Below, piece after piece: positions 25,194 to 33,441 of a DNA stretch of 64,000 nt. The translations under genes and the position numbers were made by a program. Origin of the DNA: Candidatus Methanomethylophilus sp. UBA78 (GTDB taxonomy: Archaea > Thermoplasmatota > Thermoplasmata > Methanomassiliicoccales > Methanomethylophilaceae); NCBI GenBank assembly GCA_002503545.1, contig DARY01000027.1:2405-66404 (forward strand), read 5' to 3'. Positions within the stretch are counted from its first letter, which is position 1, and every line of letters starts with the position of its first letter. The notes beneath the pieces were generated by a model, which saw nothing but the letters and a program-made list of their open reading frames with translations, did no database searches and was not told the DNA's origin.

Positions 25194-25508
25194 ATGTTCG
25201 ACTACGGGAAAGCAGAGGAAGCAGTCAGGAAGATCATAGCATCTGTGAATCCCAAAATGATAATCGTTTTCGGCTCGGTTGCGCGCCGTGAGGCGCGCGA
25301 CGACAGCGACCTCGATCTCCTGGTGGTTTTCGAGGGAGATGTCGATGAAAAGCAGATGTATTATTCAATATCCGGTCTTTTCATCGGTTTGCACCTGCCG
25401 TTTGACCTGATCATCATGTCCGAGGACAAATTCAACCGCTACAAAGATGATGGGTTCTCGTTCACGCACGAAGTGGTTTCCACAGGGGAGATCGTTTATG
25501 CCCAATGA
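25194..25508 (+). CDS. MNT-type nucleotidyltransferase (HEPN/MNT antitoxin family)
   Basis: 104 residues. The minimal nucleotidyltransferase motif is complete: VFGSVARREARDDSDLDLLVVF gives the GS and DxD metal-binding residues, with a later acidic region. MNT proteins of this size usually neutralise a HEPN ribonuclease toxin by transferring AMP to it. The next frame overlaps it by 11 bp and is a truncated HEPN-like sequence, so this looks like the surviving half of a toxin-antitoxin pair. The start follows a gaaagga ribosome-binding sequence. Confidence 0.85.
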   Translation: MFDYGKAEEAVRKIIASVNPKMIIVFGSVARREARDDSDLDLLVVFEGDVDEKQMYYSISGLFIGLHLPFDLIIMSEDKFNRYKDDGFSFTHEVVSTGEIVYAQ

Positions 25509-25656
25509 TGATTCGAACGAATCCATCATCGCGGCTGAACAAGACCTCAGCGCTCTGGAAGATCTTAGACGATTCGGGTTCGGTTTATCGCCGCAATCGT
25601 GTACATTCGGATCATCAGAGGTAATCATCGACCATGGAGACGTATTGCTTGCTTGA
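25498..25656 (+). pseudogene. Truncated HEPN-domain toxin remnant
   Basis: A 52-residue frame (MPNDDSNESIIAAEQDLSAL and on) overlaps the MNT gene by 11 bp, the normal arrangement for a HEPN partner. The first 30 residues resemble a HEPN N-terminal helix (AAEQDLSALEDLRRF), but the frame then loses similarity and stops. The HEPN domain needs about 110 residues including an Rx4-6H motif, which is absent here or in the bases after it. The toxin is therefore probably inactivated by deletion. Confidence 0.55.
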
Positions 25657-25770
25657 TGGGCTGTGCTGTTGTTCCGAATGTCTGGTATGACATAATTTCC
25701 AATGTTTCCGATTGCCATTTCTTATTCCTCGCAATGGTGTATTGAAGAAGTTTAGACAACTTGGCAAAAG

Positions 25771-26991
25771 GTGAAAGAGGACGTTACCGCCGGTGCGGTC
25801 CACATCACCGGACCCAAGGGGTGCGGGAAGAGTACGACGGGCGCACGCCAATGCGCCACCGAGTACCGTCTGCAGGACCCCGAGGGCGCGTCCCTGAGGA
25901 TGCTGGCGGCGACCAAGCCCTCCGAACTGTTCAAAGCCGAGAAACCGATACTGCTGGACGAGTGGGGGGAGGTCCCGTCCCTCTGGGACGCCGTCAGGAA
26001 CGAGGTCGACAGGAGCGACACGATGGGCGGTTTCATCCTCACGGGTTCCTCGGTACCCAGGGAGGAAGGGTACCGCCATTCCGGTGTGGACAGGATGGCG
26101 CCCATGAGGATGCGTACGATGTCGCTTTTCGAGTCGGGGGATTCGGACGGCTCCGTCTCCCTGGGATCCCTGTTCGACGGGGATCTCGAGGTCTCCGGCA
26201 GATCGTCCCACACTTTAGGCGACATAGCGTTCCTGATCGTCAGGGGCGGATGGCCCAGGAGTGTCCGTGTCGACAGGGAGTATGCGCAGGACGTGGTGAT
26301 GAACTACTACAACGCCACCATCGGGATAGACGCGTTCAGGGTCGACGGCAGGAAGAAGAACGTGGAGGCGGTGGACAGGCTCATGCGTTCGTATGCCAGG
26401 AACATCTCCACCACGGCATCGATGAAATCGATCATCGACGACGTGATATCCCGCGACAGGCTGGTCACCCAATCAACCGTGGAGGAATATGTTGATTCGC
26501 TGACCAGGCTGTTCATAATCGAGGATGTGCCCGCATGGTCCCATAACGTCAGGTCCAAATCGGCGATCAGGACGACGCCCAAAAGGCATCTCGCGGACCC
26601 GTCGCTCGCGGCCGCATCCCTGAACATGGACGGGGAGAAGCTGATCTCCGACATGAAGACGTTCGGGTTCTTCTTCGAATCCCTCTGCGTGAGGGACCTG
26701 AGGGTGTATGCGGACCCTCTGAAAGGCAAGGTGAGGCATTACCGCGACGGCAACGGTCTCGAGGTGGATGCCATCGTCGAACTGCGTGACGGCAGATGGG
26801 GGGCGATAGAGGTCAAGATGGGCGCGGGCGACATCCCCGAGGCCGAGGAGAACCTCGTGAAACTGAGGGACCTGGTGGTGGACGGAGGAGGCCGGGAGCC
26901 GGCCTTCATGATGGTCCTGATATCGGCCGGATACGTCTCGGTGACGGAGAAAGGCGTACTCGCGGTCCCGATAGGGTGCCTGGGGCCGTGA
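25771..26991 (+). CDS. DUF4143-type AAA ATPase with N-terminus probably lost to a frameshift
   Basis: 406 residues from a GTG start. Walker A is GPKGCGKSTT and Walker B is PILLDEWGEVP; the C-terminal DUF4143 region holds GFFFESLCVRDLRVYAD and the PD-(D/E)xK-like HYRDGNGLEVDAIVE...WGAIEVKMG. These proteins normally begin with a PR-containing helix about 20 residues before the P-loop. That segment is present in another frame: 25712-25774 reads LPFLIPRNGVLKKFRQLGKR and stops, so a one- or two-base indel probably split the gene. Its role is unknown; members are abundant in methanogens and often linked to mobile loci. Confidence 0.75.
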   Translation: MKEDVTAGAVHITGPKGCGKSTTGARQCATEYRLQDPEGASLRMLAATKPSELFKAEKPILLDEWGEVPSLWDAVRNEVDRSDTMGGFILTGSSVPREEGYRHSGVDRMAPMRMRTMSLFESGDSDGSVSLGSLFDGDLEVSGRSSHTLGDIAFLIVRGGWPRSVRVDREYAQDVVMNYYNATIGIDAFRVDGRKKNVEAVDRLMRSYARNISTTASMKSIIDDVISRDRLVTQSTVEEYVDSLTRLFIIEDVPAWSHNVRSKSAIRTTPKRHLADPSLAAASLNMDGEKLISDMKTFGFFFESLCVRDLRVYADPLKGKVRHYRDGNGLEVDAIVELRDGRWGAIEVKMGAGDIPEAEENLVKLRDLVVDGGGREPAFMMVLISAGYVSVTEKGVLAVPIGCLGP

Positions 26992-27002
26992 CGGCCCCCA
27001 GG
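26979..27002. terminator. Bidirectional hairpin between convergent genes
   Basis: CCTGGGGCCG-tga-CGGCCCCCAGG forms a 10-bp GC stem with one bulge. It includes the stop of the DUF4143 gene and lies four bases from the stop of the convergent methyltransferase. No T run follows on either side. Confidence 0.45.
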
Positions 27003-27005
27003 TGT

Positions 27006-28046
27006 TCAGGACGGGCCCCTCTTCTCGAACACGAGCATCTCGGATTCCCGGTCGAAGCCCTCTCTCGACACCAGTGCGATGCCGGCTTTGGCAAGCTCCT
27101 CTATGTAGACGTCGCCCTCGTTGGAAGCGGCGGCGGAGTGCCTCTTATCCCCCTTCCTGAAGCCGTCCCATGCCCTCAGATTCCATTCGAGGTTCCGTAA
27201 GGCTCCCGTCGTGGCGGCGGCCGTATGGCGCCTGACCGCCAGCCTGCCTCCGGGGCTGAGTGCCGCGGCGATGTTAGGTACGAGTTTGGGGTCTGAGCAG
27301 GCTGGGTTGAAGGATATGAACATGAGGTCGTTGCCCCCGGGAATCGGGTCCTCGTACAGATCCCCAGGTACGAGTTCCAGCGGGACACCGTAGTCGCGGC
27401 AGTACTTCTCCGCCGTCTTCAGTATTCTTGGGCGGTCGAACACCCTCCCCTTGAGCTCCGGATGTCTGGCACATAGCCCTATCATATACAGTCCGTGTCC
27501 TCCGCCGACGTCGGTCATGGTGCCGGAAAGATGTCCCAGATGCTCTTCCAGGTACGTTATCACCTTGCCAGTGGAGCCTCCCCTGGCGCCAGTAGCTATC
27601 ATCGTTATCCACTTCTCGCCGAAGAACTCCTTCTGGCTCACAATTTCTGGACCATCCTGCACGCGCTGTACCAGCGTCTCCCACCCCCTCATTCTCTCGG
27701 CGGATGCGGCTATGCTCTCCTTCTGGCAGAAGGGGGACGATTCCGTGAAGAACAGCTCCGCCGCAGGTGCGTTCGAGTATAGGTCCCCCTCCTTTATGAG
27801 GAGTCCCATCTCGGTCAGGCAGTCGCAGAGCAGTCCCGTCATCGCGGGATCGGCTCCAATCCTCTTCGCCAATGTTTCCTTGTCGGATGGATGTGCCAGA
27901 TTATCGAATATCCCCATATTCGCCGATGTCTCCAGCACTCTGAAGGCGCGGTAGCCGTCGATGTACTCCTCTATCTTGTTCCTGTACTCTCCCCATTCCG
28001 GGTTCGGTACTCTGGCTAGGTCTTTAGGATCATATTTAGTGTTCAT
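27006..28046 (-). CDS. SAM-dependent methyltransferase, O-methyltransferase-like
   Basis: 346 residues. An N-terminal winged-helix region of the plant-OMT/acetylserotonin methyltransferase type (YRAFRVLETSANMGIFDNL through LLCDCLTEMGLLIKEGDLY) precedes a class I methyltransferase fold with SAM loop TDVGGGHGLYMIGLC and motif II-III region LVPGDLYEDPIPGGNDLMF. The ATG overlaps the end of the ABC-ATPase gene by 11 bp, so it belongs to the importer operon. It may modify a corrinoid, siderophore or other ligand brought in by the transporter; this is inference. The longer frame upstream is antisense to nothing but lies inside the ATPase gene, so the ATG at 28046 is preferred. Confidence 0.8.
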   Translation of the reverse strand: MNTKYDPKDLARVPNPEWGEYRNKIEEYIDGYRAFRVLETSANMGIFDNLAHPSDKETLAKRIGADPAMTGLLCDCLTEMGLLIKEGDLYSNAPAAELFFTESSPFCQKESIAASAERMRGWETLVQRVQDGPEIVSQKEFFGEKWITMIATGARGGSTGKVITYLEEHLGHLSGTMTDVGGGHGLYMIGLCARHPELKGRVFDRPRILKTAEKYCRDYGVPLELVPGDLYEDPIPGGNDLMFISFNPACSDPKLVPNIAAALSPGGRLAVRRHTAAATTGALRNLEWNLRAWDGFRKGDKRHSAAASNEGDVYIEELAKAGIALVSREGFDRESEMLVFEKRGPS

Positions 28047-28899
28047 GTTCTCCAGTCCTATTGGGTCTCCCGGTGAAGATGTGGTCCGCGGCGCTGTGTG
28101 GATGGATGTGGTCGCAGATGTGCTCCCTCGCCGCTCTTCCATGCACGGTTCTGCAGGGTACTATGACGGGGACGGAGCCGTGGTCAATGACGTCCACATC
28201 CATCCCGTACACCCTCTTGACCAATTCCGGGGTGATTATCTCCCTTCCTCCGCAGGCCTCCATGCGCCCGTCCTTGACGAATACGAGTACGTCCGAGTAG
28301 TACGAGGAGAGGTTGATGTCGTGCATGGTCATGACCGCGCAGACGCCGAGGTGCGAGACCATCTCCGACACCATTTCCATGGTGCGATGCTGGTTGGTTA
28401 TGTCGAGGTTGTTGGTCGGTTCGTCCAGCATCATCACCTTGGATTCCTGGGCGATCGCCCTCGCGATCTGCACCTTCTGGAACTCCCCTCCGCTGATGCG
28501 GTCGACGTACTCCAGTGCCAGGTCCCCGAGCCCCATCCTGCCCACCGCCCTGCTGGTGATCTCCAGGTCCTTCGCGGTGACGCTGAGGTTCACGTAGGGT
28601 TTCCTCCCCAGGAGGACGGAGTCGTAGACGGTCATGTGCACCCTCGGTACCGTCTGCGGGACGAAGGCGAGGTTCCTCGCCAATTCGTTCTTCGTCATTT
28701 GCGAAACCTCCTTCCCGTCGATGGTGATGCTGCCGCCGTCCGGCTTAAGGATGCCGCACATGCATCTCATCATCGTCGTCTTGCCGACCCCGTTCGGTCC
28801 GAGGATGGAGACCGTCTGCCCCTTCCCCGCAGAGAAGGAGATCCCGTCCAGCACCTTTCTGTCACCGAACGAGAAGGAGAGGCCATCGACCTTCAGCAT
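28036..28899 (-). CDS. ABC transporter ATPase, FecE/BtuD type, with His-rich tail
   Basis: 287 residues. Walker A is GPNGVGKTT, the signature ISGGEFQK, Walker B MMLDEPTNNLD, with the H-loop in VMTMHDINLS. This is the nucleotide-binding subunit of an iron-siderophore or cobalamin importer. It is about 30 residues longer than most FecE proteins because of a histidine-rich tail (EHICDHIHPHSAADHIF and a terminal EHEH) that could bind metal and tune transport. Its start overlaps the permease stop by 7 bp. Confidence 0.92.
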   Translation of the reverse strand: MLKVDGLSFSFGDRKVLDGISFSAGKGQTVSILGPNGVGKTTMMRCMCGILKPDGGSITIDGKEVSQMTKNELARNLAFVPQTVPRVHMTVYDSVLLGRKPYVNLSVTAKDLEITSRAVGRMGLGDLALEYVDRISGGEFQKVQIARAIAQESKVMMLDEPTNNLDITNQHRTMEMVSEMVSHLGVCAVMTMHDINLSSYYSDVLVFVKDGRMEACGGREIITPELVKRVYGMDVDVIDHGSVPVIVPCRTVHGRAAREHICDHIHPHSAADHIFTGRPNRTGEHEH

Positions 28900-29972
28900 A
28901 TCCTCGACCTCCTTCCTATGAGGATGGCTATGAACACCGGCCCTCCGATGACGGAGGTTATTATCCCCACCGGGACCGACGTGCCGATGGCCGCCGGGAG
29001 TACGTGTGCGGCGAAGATGTTCGATACCAGCATGACCGTCGCACCGACCAGTGCCGAGCCGACGAGCCGGTACCTGTAGTCGCTGCCGATCAGCCTCTTC
29101 ACGATGTGGGGTGCGATGAGTCCCACGAAGCCTATGACGCCCATGAACGTCACCACGATGGCGGTGACGAAGGACGATACGATGAGACCGGTTATCCTGG
29201 TATTCCTTATGTTCACCCCCAGGCCTCCCGCCATGTCGTCCCCCGCCTCCATAGCATTGTAGTCCCACCTCTTGTAGAAGAAGTAGACGAATGCCATCAG
29301 CAGGGCGAAGAAGATGATGGGCATGTTGGTCCAGGAGGCCTTCGAGAGGCTCCCGAACTGCCAGAAGACGATGGTCGAGAGCGTTGCCTCGGATGCGAAG
29401 TACTGCAGGAATCCGTGGGCTGAGCTGAATATCGCACCGATGGCGACTCCGGCCAGGATGACGGTCTCCGGGGAGGAGTCCGTTAACTTTATCAGCAGCA
29501 GGATGACGCCCACAGAGACCATGGCGAAGACGAAGGCGGCCACGGTGACGGTGTAGGGGTTGTTGACGGTCTGTGCGGACATGACCCCTCCGCCCAGGAT
29601 CATTATGCCGAACCCCGCCCCGAAGGCGGCGGCATTGGAGATGCCGAGCGTGGAGGGGGAGGCCATGGGGTTCCGGAGGATCCCCTGCATGACCGATCCG
29701 GTGAGACCGAGGGCGGACCCGCAGAGGATCGCCGCGATTATGGCTGGCAGCCTCCAGTCGTATACCGTCCAGGTCATGACCGGGTCATCCTTGTGGATCA
29801 GGGTGTGTATGATGTCTCCGTACGACATGTCGGCCGCCCCAAGCCTTATGGTGACCAGCGACAGCACGAGAACCAGAGCTGCCATCGCGATGATGAAGTT
29901 CACCTTCAGGACCGTCTTTTTCAGATATCCGGTCGTTATGTCCGAATAGTCGTCGACGGTGATGTCGTCCAT
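28893..29972 (-). CDS. ABC transporter permease, FecCD/BtuC family
   Basis: About 359 residues with nine to ten hydrophobic segments. Family landmarks include WRLPAIIAAILCGSALGLTG, QGILRNPMASPSTLGIS and GLIAPHIVKRLIGSD, the last being the coupling region that touches the ATPase. It forms the transmembrane channel for the metal chelate or corrinoid. The ATG at 29972 is chosen; a TTG at 29999 would bring the start to one base from the substrate-binding-protein stop and cannot be excluded. Confidence 0.92.
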   Translation of the reverse strand: MDDITVDDYSDITTGYLKKTVLKVNFIIAMAALVLVLSLVTIRLGAADMSYGDIIHTLIHKDDPVMTWTVYDWRLPAIIAAILCGSALGLTGSVMQGILRNPMASPSTLGISNAAAFGAGFGIMILGGGVMSAQTVNNPYTVTVAAFVFAMVSVGVILLLIKLTDSSPETVILAGVAIGAIFSSAHGFLQYFASEATLSTIVFWQFGSLSKASWTNMPIIFFALLMAFVYFFYKRWDYNAMEAGDDMAGGLGVNIRNTRITGLIVSSFVTAIVVTFMGVIGFVGLIAPHIVKRLIGSDYRYRLVGSALVGATVMLVSNIFAAHVLPAAIGTSVPVGIITSVIGGPVFIAILIGRRSRIC

Positions 29973-30000
29973 CGTCCTCGGGGCACAGGCGTCGGTCAAA

Positions 30001-31254
30001 TCAGGCCGCTCCCGTCAGCACGTAGTTCTCCCCGGTTTTCTCGACCGCGACCTCCTTGAAAACCTCGGTGTCGCATCCGGCCGAGATGCCCAGGTCGTGG
30101 TAGTAGACCATCATGTTGTCCAGGGTGTCCTCCCCCGCCGCACCGTAGAGCGACACGAACACTGCCGAAGCCCTCTCCAGCAGGATCTCGTAGTCCGGGG
30201 TGCCGTAATTAAGGTAGGCCATGAAGTACGCTCCCGCCAGAACGCAGTCCCAGTTGGCGCCGTGGCTGATGGCGGGCAGTGTCATGAAGGTCTTCACGTC
30301 GTTGCCGGGGTTGTCGTCATGGTTCTTCTGGTATATGTTCAGAAGCACCCCTTGGCTGTTCGGGGACAGTATCTGAGCCTTGTCGAACCCTTTGCCGACA
30401 CCGAAGGTTCCGGGGTCCACGACCATGCAGTCGAATGTCAGACCATTGACGTACTCGGGACTGTTGTCGATCCTGTTTTCACTTGTCTGGGTCATTGCGT
30501 TTTTCCCACCGACGAGAGACAGGGTCGGATATGGGTTGTAAGTGGATGTAAGCGGATTGGCGCCCTGGTTGATCGGACCGCCGATGTAAATGGTGTACTC
30601 CGGTTCGCCCGTGCAGTACCCCCTTATCGCATCGATGTTGTCCTGGAATATACTCTTGACATCCTCCGCACGGGCCTTGTTCTTCAGGAGCTTCCCGTAC
30701 AGGTCCGCCTGGTCGATGAACCTCTTGCAGAGTTTGTAATCGGAGTCCCAGAATCCTCTGCCCTCCATGTCGCTCATGGTATCGACGACGGCCAGCGGGA
30801 ACAGATTTCCCAGCGAATCGCATTTGTCCTTGTTGGTTTTGTACGTCATGTCGTTGACGAGGATCAGACTCGGCCTGAGTTGGACTATCTTCTCCGAATC
30901 GTCGAGGTTGTCGTTGGAATGCGTCGCGACATTCTTCAGTATGTCTGCATAGGCATAGGAATATGCCAGCGCACCAGTTTTGATGCTTTTCTGTATGCCG
31001 AGGTCGATCATGACGACCTTCTGCATCTCCTCGGGGAAGTATGCGAGCCACCGCAGGGCGCTCAGCCTCCCTACGGTGACTATGCCGTTGTCCAGGTTCT
31101 CGGGGATGAGCACCTCCCTGCCTGCGTAGTCGGTTACCGTCTCGTCGGAGACGTCGCTGTTGTCGGAACCGTTGTCGGACAGGATGTATGTCGAGACGCC
31201 GGCCGCCACCACTATCGCGACTACGAGTATGACGGCGATATGTTTGTTGACCAT
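30001..31254 (-). CDS. Periplasmic-binding-type substrate protein of the ABC importer
   Basis: 417 residues. A single N-terminal hydrophobic segment (HIAVILVVAIVVAAGVSTYIL) followed by an Asp/Ser-rich linker tethers it outside the membrane; there is no lipobox cysteine. The body has the TroA/FecB-like two-lobe pattern, with DYAGREVLIPENLDNGIVTVGRLSALRWLAYF at the first lobe and SLILVNDMTYK in the hinge region. Homologues bind iron-siderophore, heme or corrinoid; the ligand is not readable. The ATG at 31254 is preferred over a GTG nine bases upstream. It is the first gene of the four-gene importer operon. Confidence 0.88.
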   Translation of the reverse strand: MVNKHIAVILVVAIVVAAGVSTYILSDNGSDNSDVSDETVTDYAGREVLIPENLDNGIVTVGRLSALRWLAYFPEEMQKVVMIDLGIQKSIKTGALAYSYAYADILKNVATHSNDNLDDSEKIVQLRPSLILVNDMTYKTNKDKCDSLGNLFPLAVVDTMSDMEGRGFWDSDYKLCKRFIDQADLYGKLLKNKARAEDVKSIFQDNIDAIRGYCTGEPEYTIYIGGPINQGANPLTSTYNPYPTLSLVGGKNAMTQTSENRIDNSPEYVNGLTFDCMVVDPGTFGVGKGFDKAQILSPNSQGVLLNIYQKNHDDNPGNDVKTFMTLPAISHGANWDCVLAGAYFMAYLNYGTPDYEILLERASAVFVSLYGAAGEDTLDNMMVYYHDLGISAGCDTEVFKEVAVEKTGENYVLTGAA

Positions 31255-31269
31255 CTTAATCACGTAATA

Positions 31270-31303
31270 TTATTTCTAAAATAAGTATTACCTAATGTTA
31301 CTT
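31270..31303 (-). promoter_or_regulatory. AT-rich promoter/operator region of the importer operon
   Basis: Directly upstream of the substrate-binding gene are two inverted repeats: a perfect TTATTT-cta-AAATAA (31270-31284) 16-30 bases before the ATG, and AAGTA-N11-TACTT (31283-31303). The second includes, on the minus strand, TTAGGTAA, which resembles the TTAGG half-site recognised by DtxR/IdeR-type iron repressors. Iron-dependent control is a reasonable inference but unproven. Confidence 0.45.
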
Positions 31304-31362
31304 ATAATAATTGTTGAAATTATTTTTGTTACTAAATAAAAAATTAGTATGTCTAAACTGTT

Positions 31363-32982
31363 TCAGTCGCATCGTTCGCCGTCCTTCGCCCCGTCCCCCT
31401 CGGCCATCCCGCGGAGGACTCTCCAGAGCCTCTCCTCCGGGAAGTCCCTGAAGCGGCAGGCGCCGTCCATCAGGCGCCTGAGCGCCGGCGACCCCGCCCT
31501 TCTCCCGACGACCCTCGCGTTGATCCCCTCGATGAGCGGCAAGATGCCGGCCAGGACCCGGTCGTCCCCGTCCCCCGGAAGACGGTTCTTCGTCCCCCCG
31601 TAGAACAGGAGGACCCTGCCGTCCTCCAGCCGGAAGGACATGAGCGAGTCGTAGCCCCTCCCCTCCACGGTGACGTTCCCGAGGGCGGCGTACCTGACCG
31701 GGAGGTCCGCCCCCGTGTCCGCCGTCCCCCGGAGGATGTCCGAGAGGGCGAGGCGGAAGAGTTCCGTCAGGAGCGGGCACCGCACGTGCTTGGAGTCGGA
31801 GACGAAGGTGTCGCACTCCGCGCTCCAATCCTCCCCCTCGAGGAGGAACCTCCTCCTCGCCGAGGGGGACAGGGTTATGAGTGCCAGTATGGGGAGGACG
31901 ACCTCCTCGTCCAGAAACTGGGGGTACCCGTCGGCGAACCATCTGCCGATGTACCAGGACTCCTCCTCGCACTCGGCGGGCCTCACGGCCTCCCCGCGGG
32001 CGGAGAGCTGTCCGTAATGGGCGGCGACGCAGTTCCTGCCGAGGGAGGCCAGGGCCTCCCTCTCGGCCTCGGTCAGGTACAGCCCCCTGCCCCAGGACTC
32101 CCGGCGGAGTACGCTGTCCGGGTCGAGGGAGAAGCGGGTCTCCATCGGGACGGAGGACAGGCCGCCCTCGCCGGCGGCGTCCTCGAACCTCTGCATGTCC
32201 CCCAGGAAGGAGTCCACCCCGTCGATCACATGTTCCAGATACCCGAGGTTGGCGTCCCTGCAGCCGGTGCCGTCCGGCACCTCCCCTCCCTCCACGACCC
32301 CCTCCCGGACCTCGGGGTAGAGGGCGAGGAGGACCTCCCCGTCGTCCATCTGGGAGAGGGTGTCGGAGAGGCGCATGAGCCGGTCCTGGAAGTCCATGAA
32401 CGGCTCCTGGTCCTCGTAGACGCGGAGGTACCTCCCCACCAGGGCGGAGTTGATCGGGTAGACGGTGCCGGTGCCGGGGCTGCCGAGGGAGACGGTGACG
32501 GTCACGCCGTTCCCCCTCAGCACGTCGAGGACCAGTTGGCGGTCGAGGACCGCATGCGCGTACGCGGAGGCGCAGAGGACTCCGCCGCCGTCCGACCCGG
32601 ACCTCACGAGTGCCAGAACCCCCTCCTCGGACTCGTTGGGGTAGTAGAGGGTGCGGTTGCGGGCGTTCCCGGGGCCGCCGCGGACGAGCACCCCCTCTCC
32701 GCAGAGGGAGCGCAGGATGCGCCTCACCGCCTGGTAGTTCTGCATCCTGGACGGGAGCGCCCTCAAGGCGCCGGAGGTGTCGTTCAGGCAGTAGCCGCGG
32801 GGGTAGTCCCTCCCGTACGCGCCCTCGGGGAAGAACGACTCCGCGGCGTCCTCCCCCACGAGGCCCGACAGGGCCATGTAGCGCTTAGATTCGCTCTTGA
32901 AATCGGTGACCGGGCGCGAATACACGGTGTCCAGGAAATGACGCATCAGAAGACCCAGCATGTTTCCGCGGCCGCTGTCCAT
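31363..32982 (-). CDS. Unrecognised 539-residue soluble protein
   Basis: 539 residues, very GC-rich codons, no membrane segment. Residues about 80-115 (NYQAVRRILRSLCGEGVLVRGGPGNARNRTLYYP) look like a winged-helix DNA-binding unit. The rest is acidic and helical with no catalytic motif I recognise. The start used is MDSGRGNMLG; MLGLLMRH seven residues later is possible. It stands alone, with its promoter facing the PemK gene and about 100 AT-rich bases separating it from the importer operon downstream. Confidence 0.6.
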   Translation of the reverse strand: MDSGRGNMLGLLMRHFLDTVYSRPVTDFKSESKRYMALSGLVGEDAAESFFPEGAYGRDYPRGYCLNDTSGALRALPSRMQNYQAVRRILRSLCGEGVLVRGGPGNARNRTLYYPNESEEGVLALVRSGSDGGGVLCASAYAHAVLDRQLVLDVLRGNGVTVTVSLGSPGTGTVYPINSALVGRYLRVYEDQEPFMDFQDRLMRLSDTLSQMDDGEVLLALYPEVREGVVEGGEVPDGTGCRDANLGYLEHVIDGVDSFLGDMQRFEDAAGEGGLSSVPMETRFSLDPDSVLRRESWGRGLYLTEAEREALASLGRNCVAAHYGQLSARGEAVRPAECEEESWYIGRWFADGYPQFLDEEVVLPILALITLSPSARRRFLLEGEDWSAECDTFVSDSKHVRCPLLTELFRLALSDILRGTADTGADLPVRYAALGNVTVEGRGYDSLMSFRLEDGRVLLFYGGTKNRLPGDGDDRVLAGILPLIEGINARVVGRRAGSPALRRLMDGACRFRDFPEERLWRVLRGMAEGDGAKDGERCD

Positions 32983-33084
32983 GGGATATGCAACGGTTTT
33001 TCAGTTTATAATATGTATCTTGGACAGTGATAAACTGAATCTCCGGGACCACGTATTAAATCCCCATACACCGTTCTTTTCCGT

Positions 33085-33432
33085 ATGAAGTTCAACTACA
33101 AGCCGAACGGCGGAGGGCCGGCGAAGAAGAACCCGCCCAGGCAGTGGGAGGTATGGCTCGCGGACGTGTCGTTCGACGCGGGCGCCGGCAGGCGCTGCCC
33201 CGTCCTGGTGGGCAAGAGGAGCGGCATGAGCTTCGCGGTCTACGAGATCGTCCCCTCCTCCGTCCGCGGGGGGCAGGACGTGGTGATAACCGACATAATG
33301 AGGGCGGGTATGGACAAGCCCTCCGCCATAAAGGCGAAGTCCCCGATAAGCATAGAGATCGGCGCCTTCGTCCAGAGGTTGGGGGACCTGGACCAGAGCG
33401 ACATCGCAAAGTGCATATCGGCGATGAGATGA
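33085..33432 (+). CDS. PemK/MazF-family toxin-like protein
   Basis: 115 residues. The N-terminal RQWEVWLADVSFDAGAGRRCPVLVG is the first strand pair and RP/CPVLV turn of the MazF/PemK (CcdB-fold) endoribonuclease family, followed by a C-terminal helix (LGDLDQSDIAKCI). No antitoxin gene lies on either side: upstream is a divergent unrelated gene and downstream a convergent Sel1 gene nine bases away. It may be an orphan or domesticated toxin, or be held in check by an unlinked antitoxin. Confidence 0.7.
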   Translation: MKFNYKPNGGGPAKKNPPRQWEVWLADVSFDAGAGRRCPVLVGKRSGMSFAVYEIVPSSVRGGQDVVITDIMRAGMDKPSAIKAKSPISIEIGAFVQRLGDLDQSDIAKCISAMR

Positions 33433-33441
33433 CCTGGCACG

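Noticed and set aside
25753..25771. Amber (TAG) readthrough with pyrrolysine upstream of the DUF4143 gene
   Set aside because: Pyrrolysine use is plausible for this kind of methanogen, but the residues before the TAG do not resemble a DUF4143 N-terminus, while another frame does; a frameshift explains it better.
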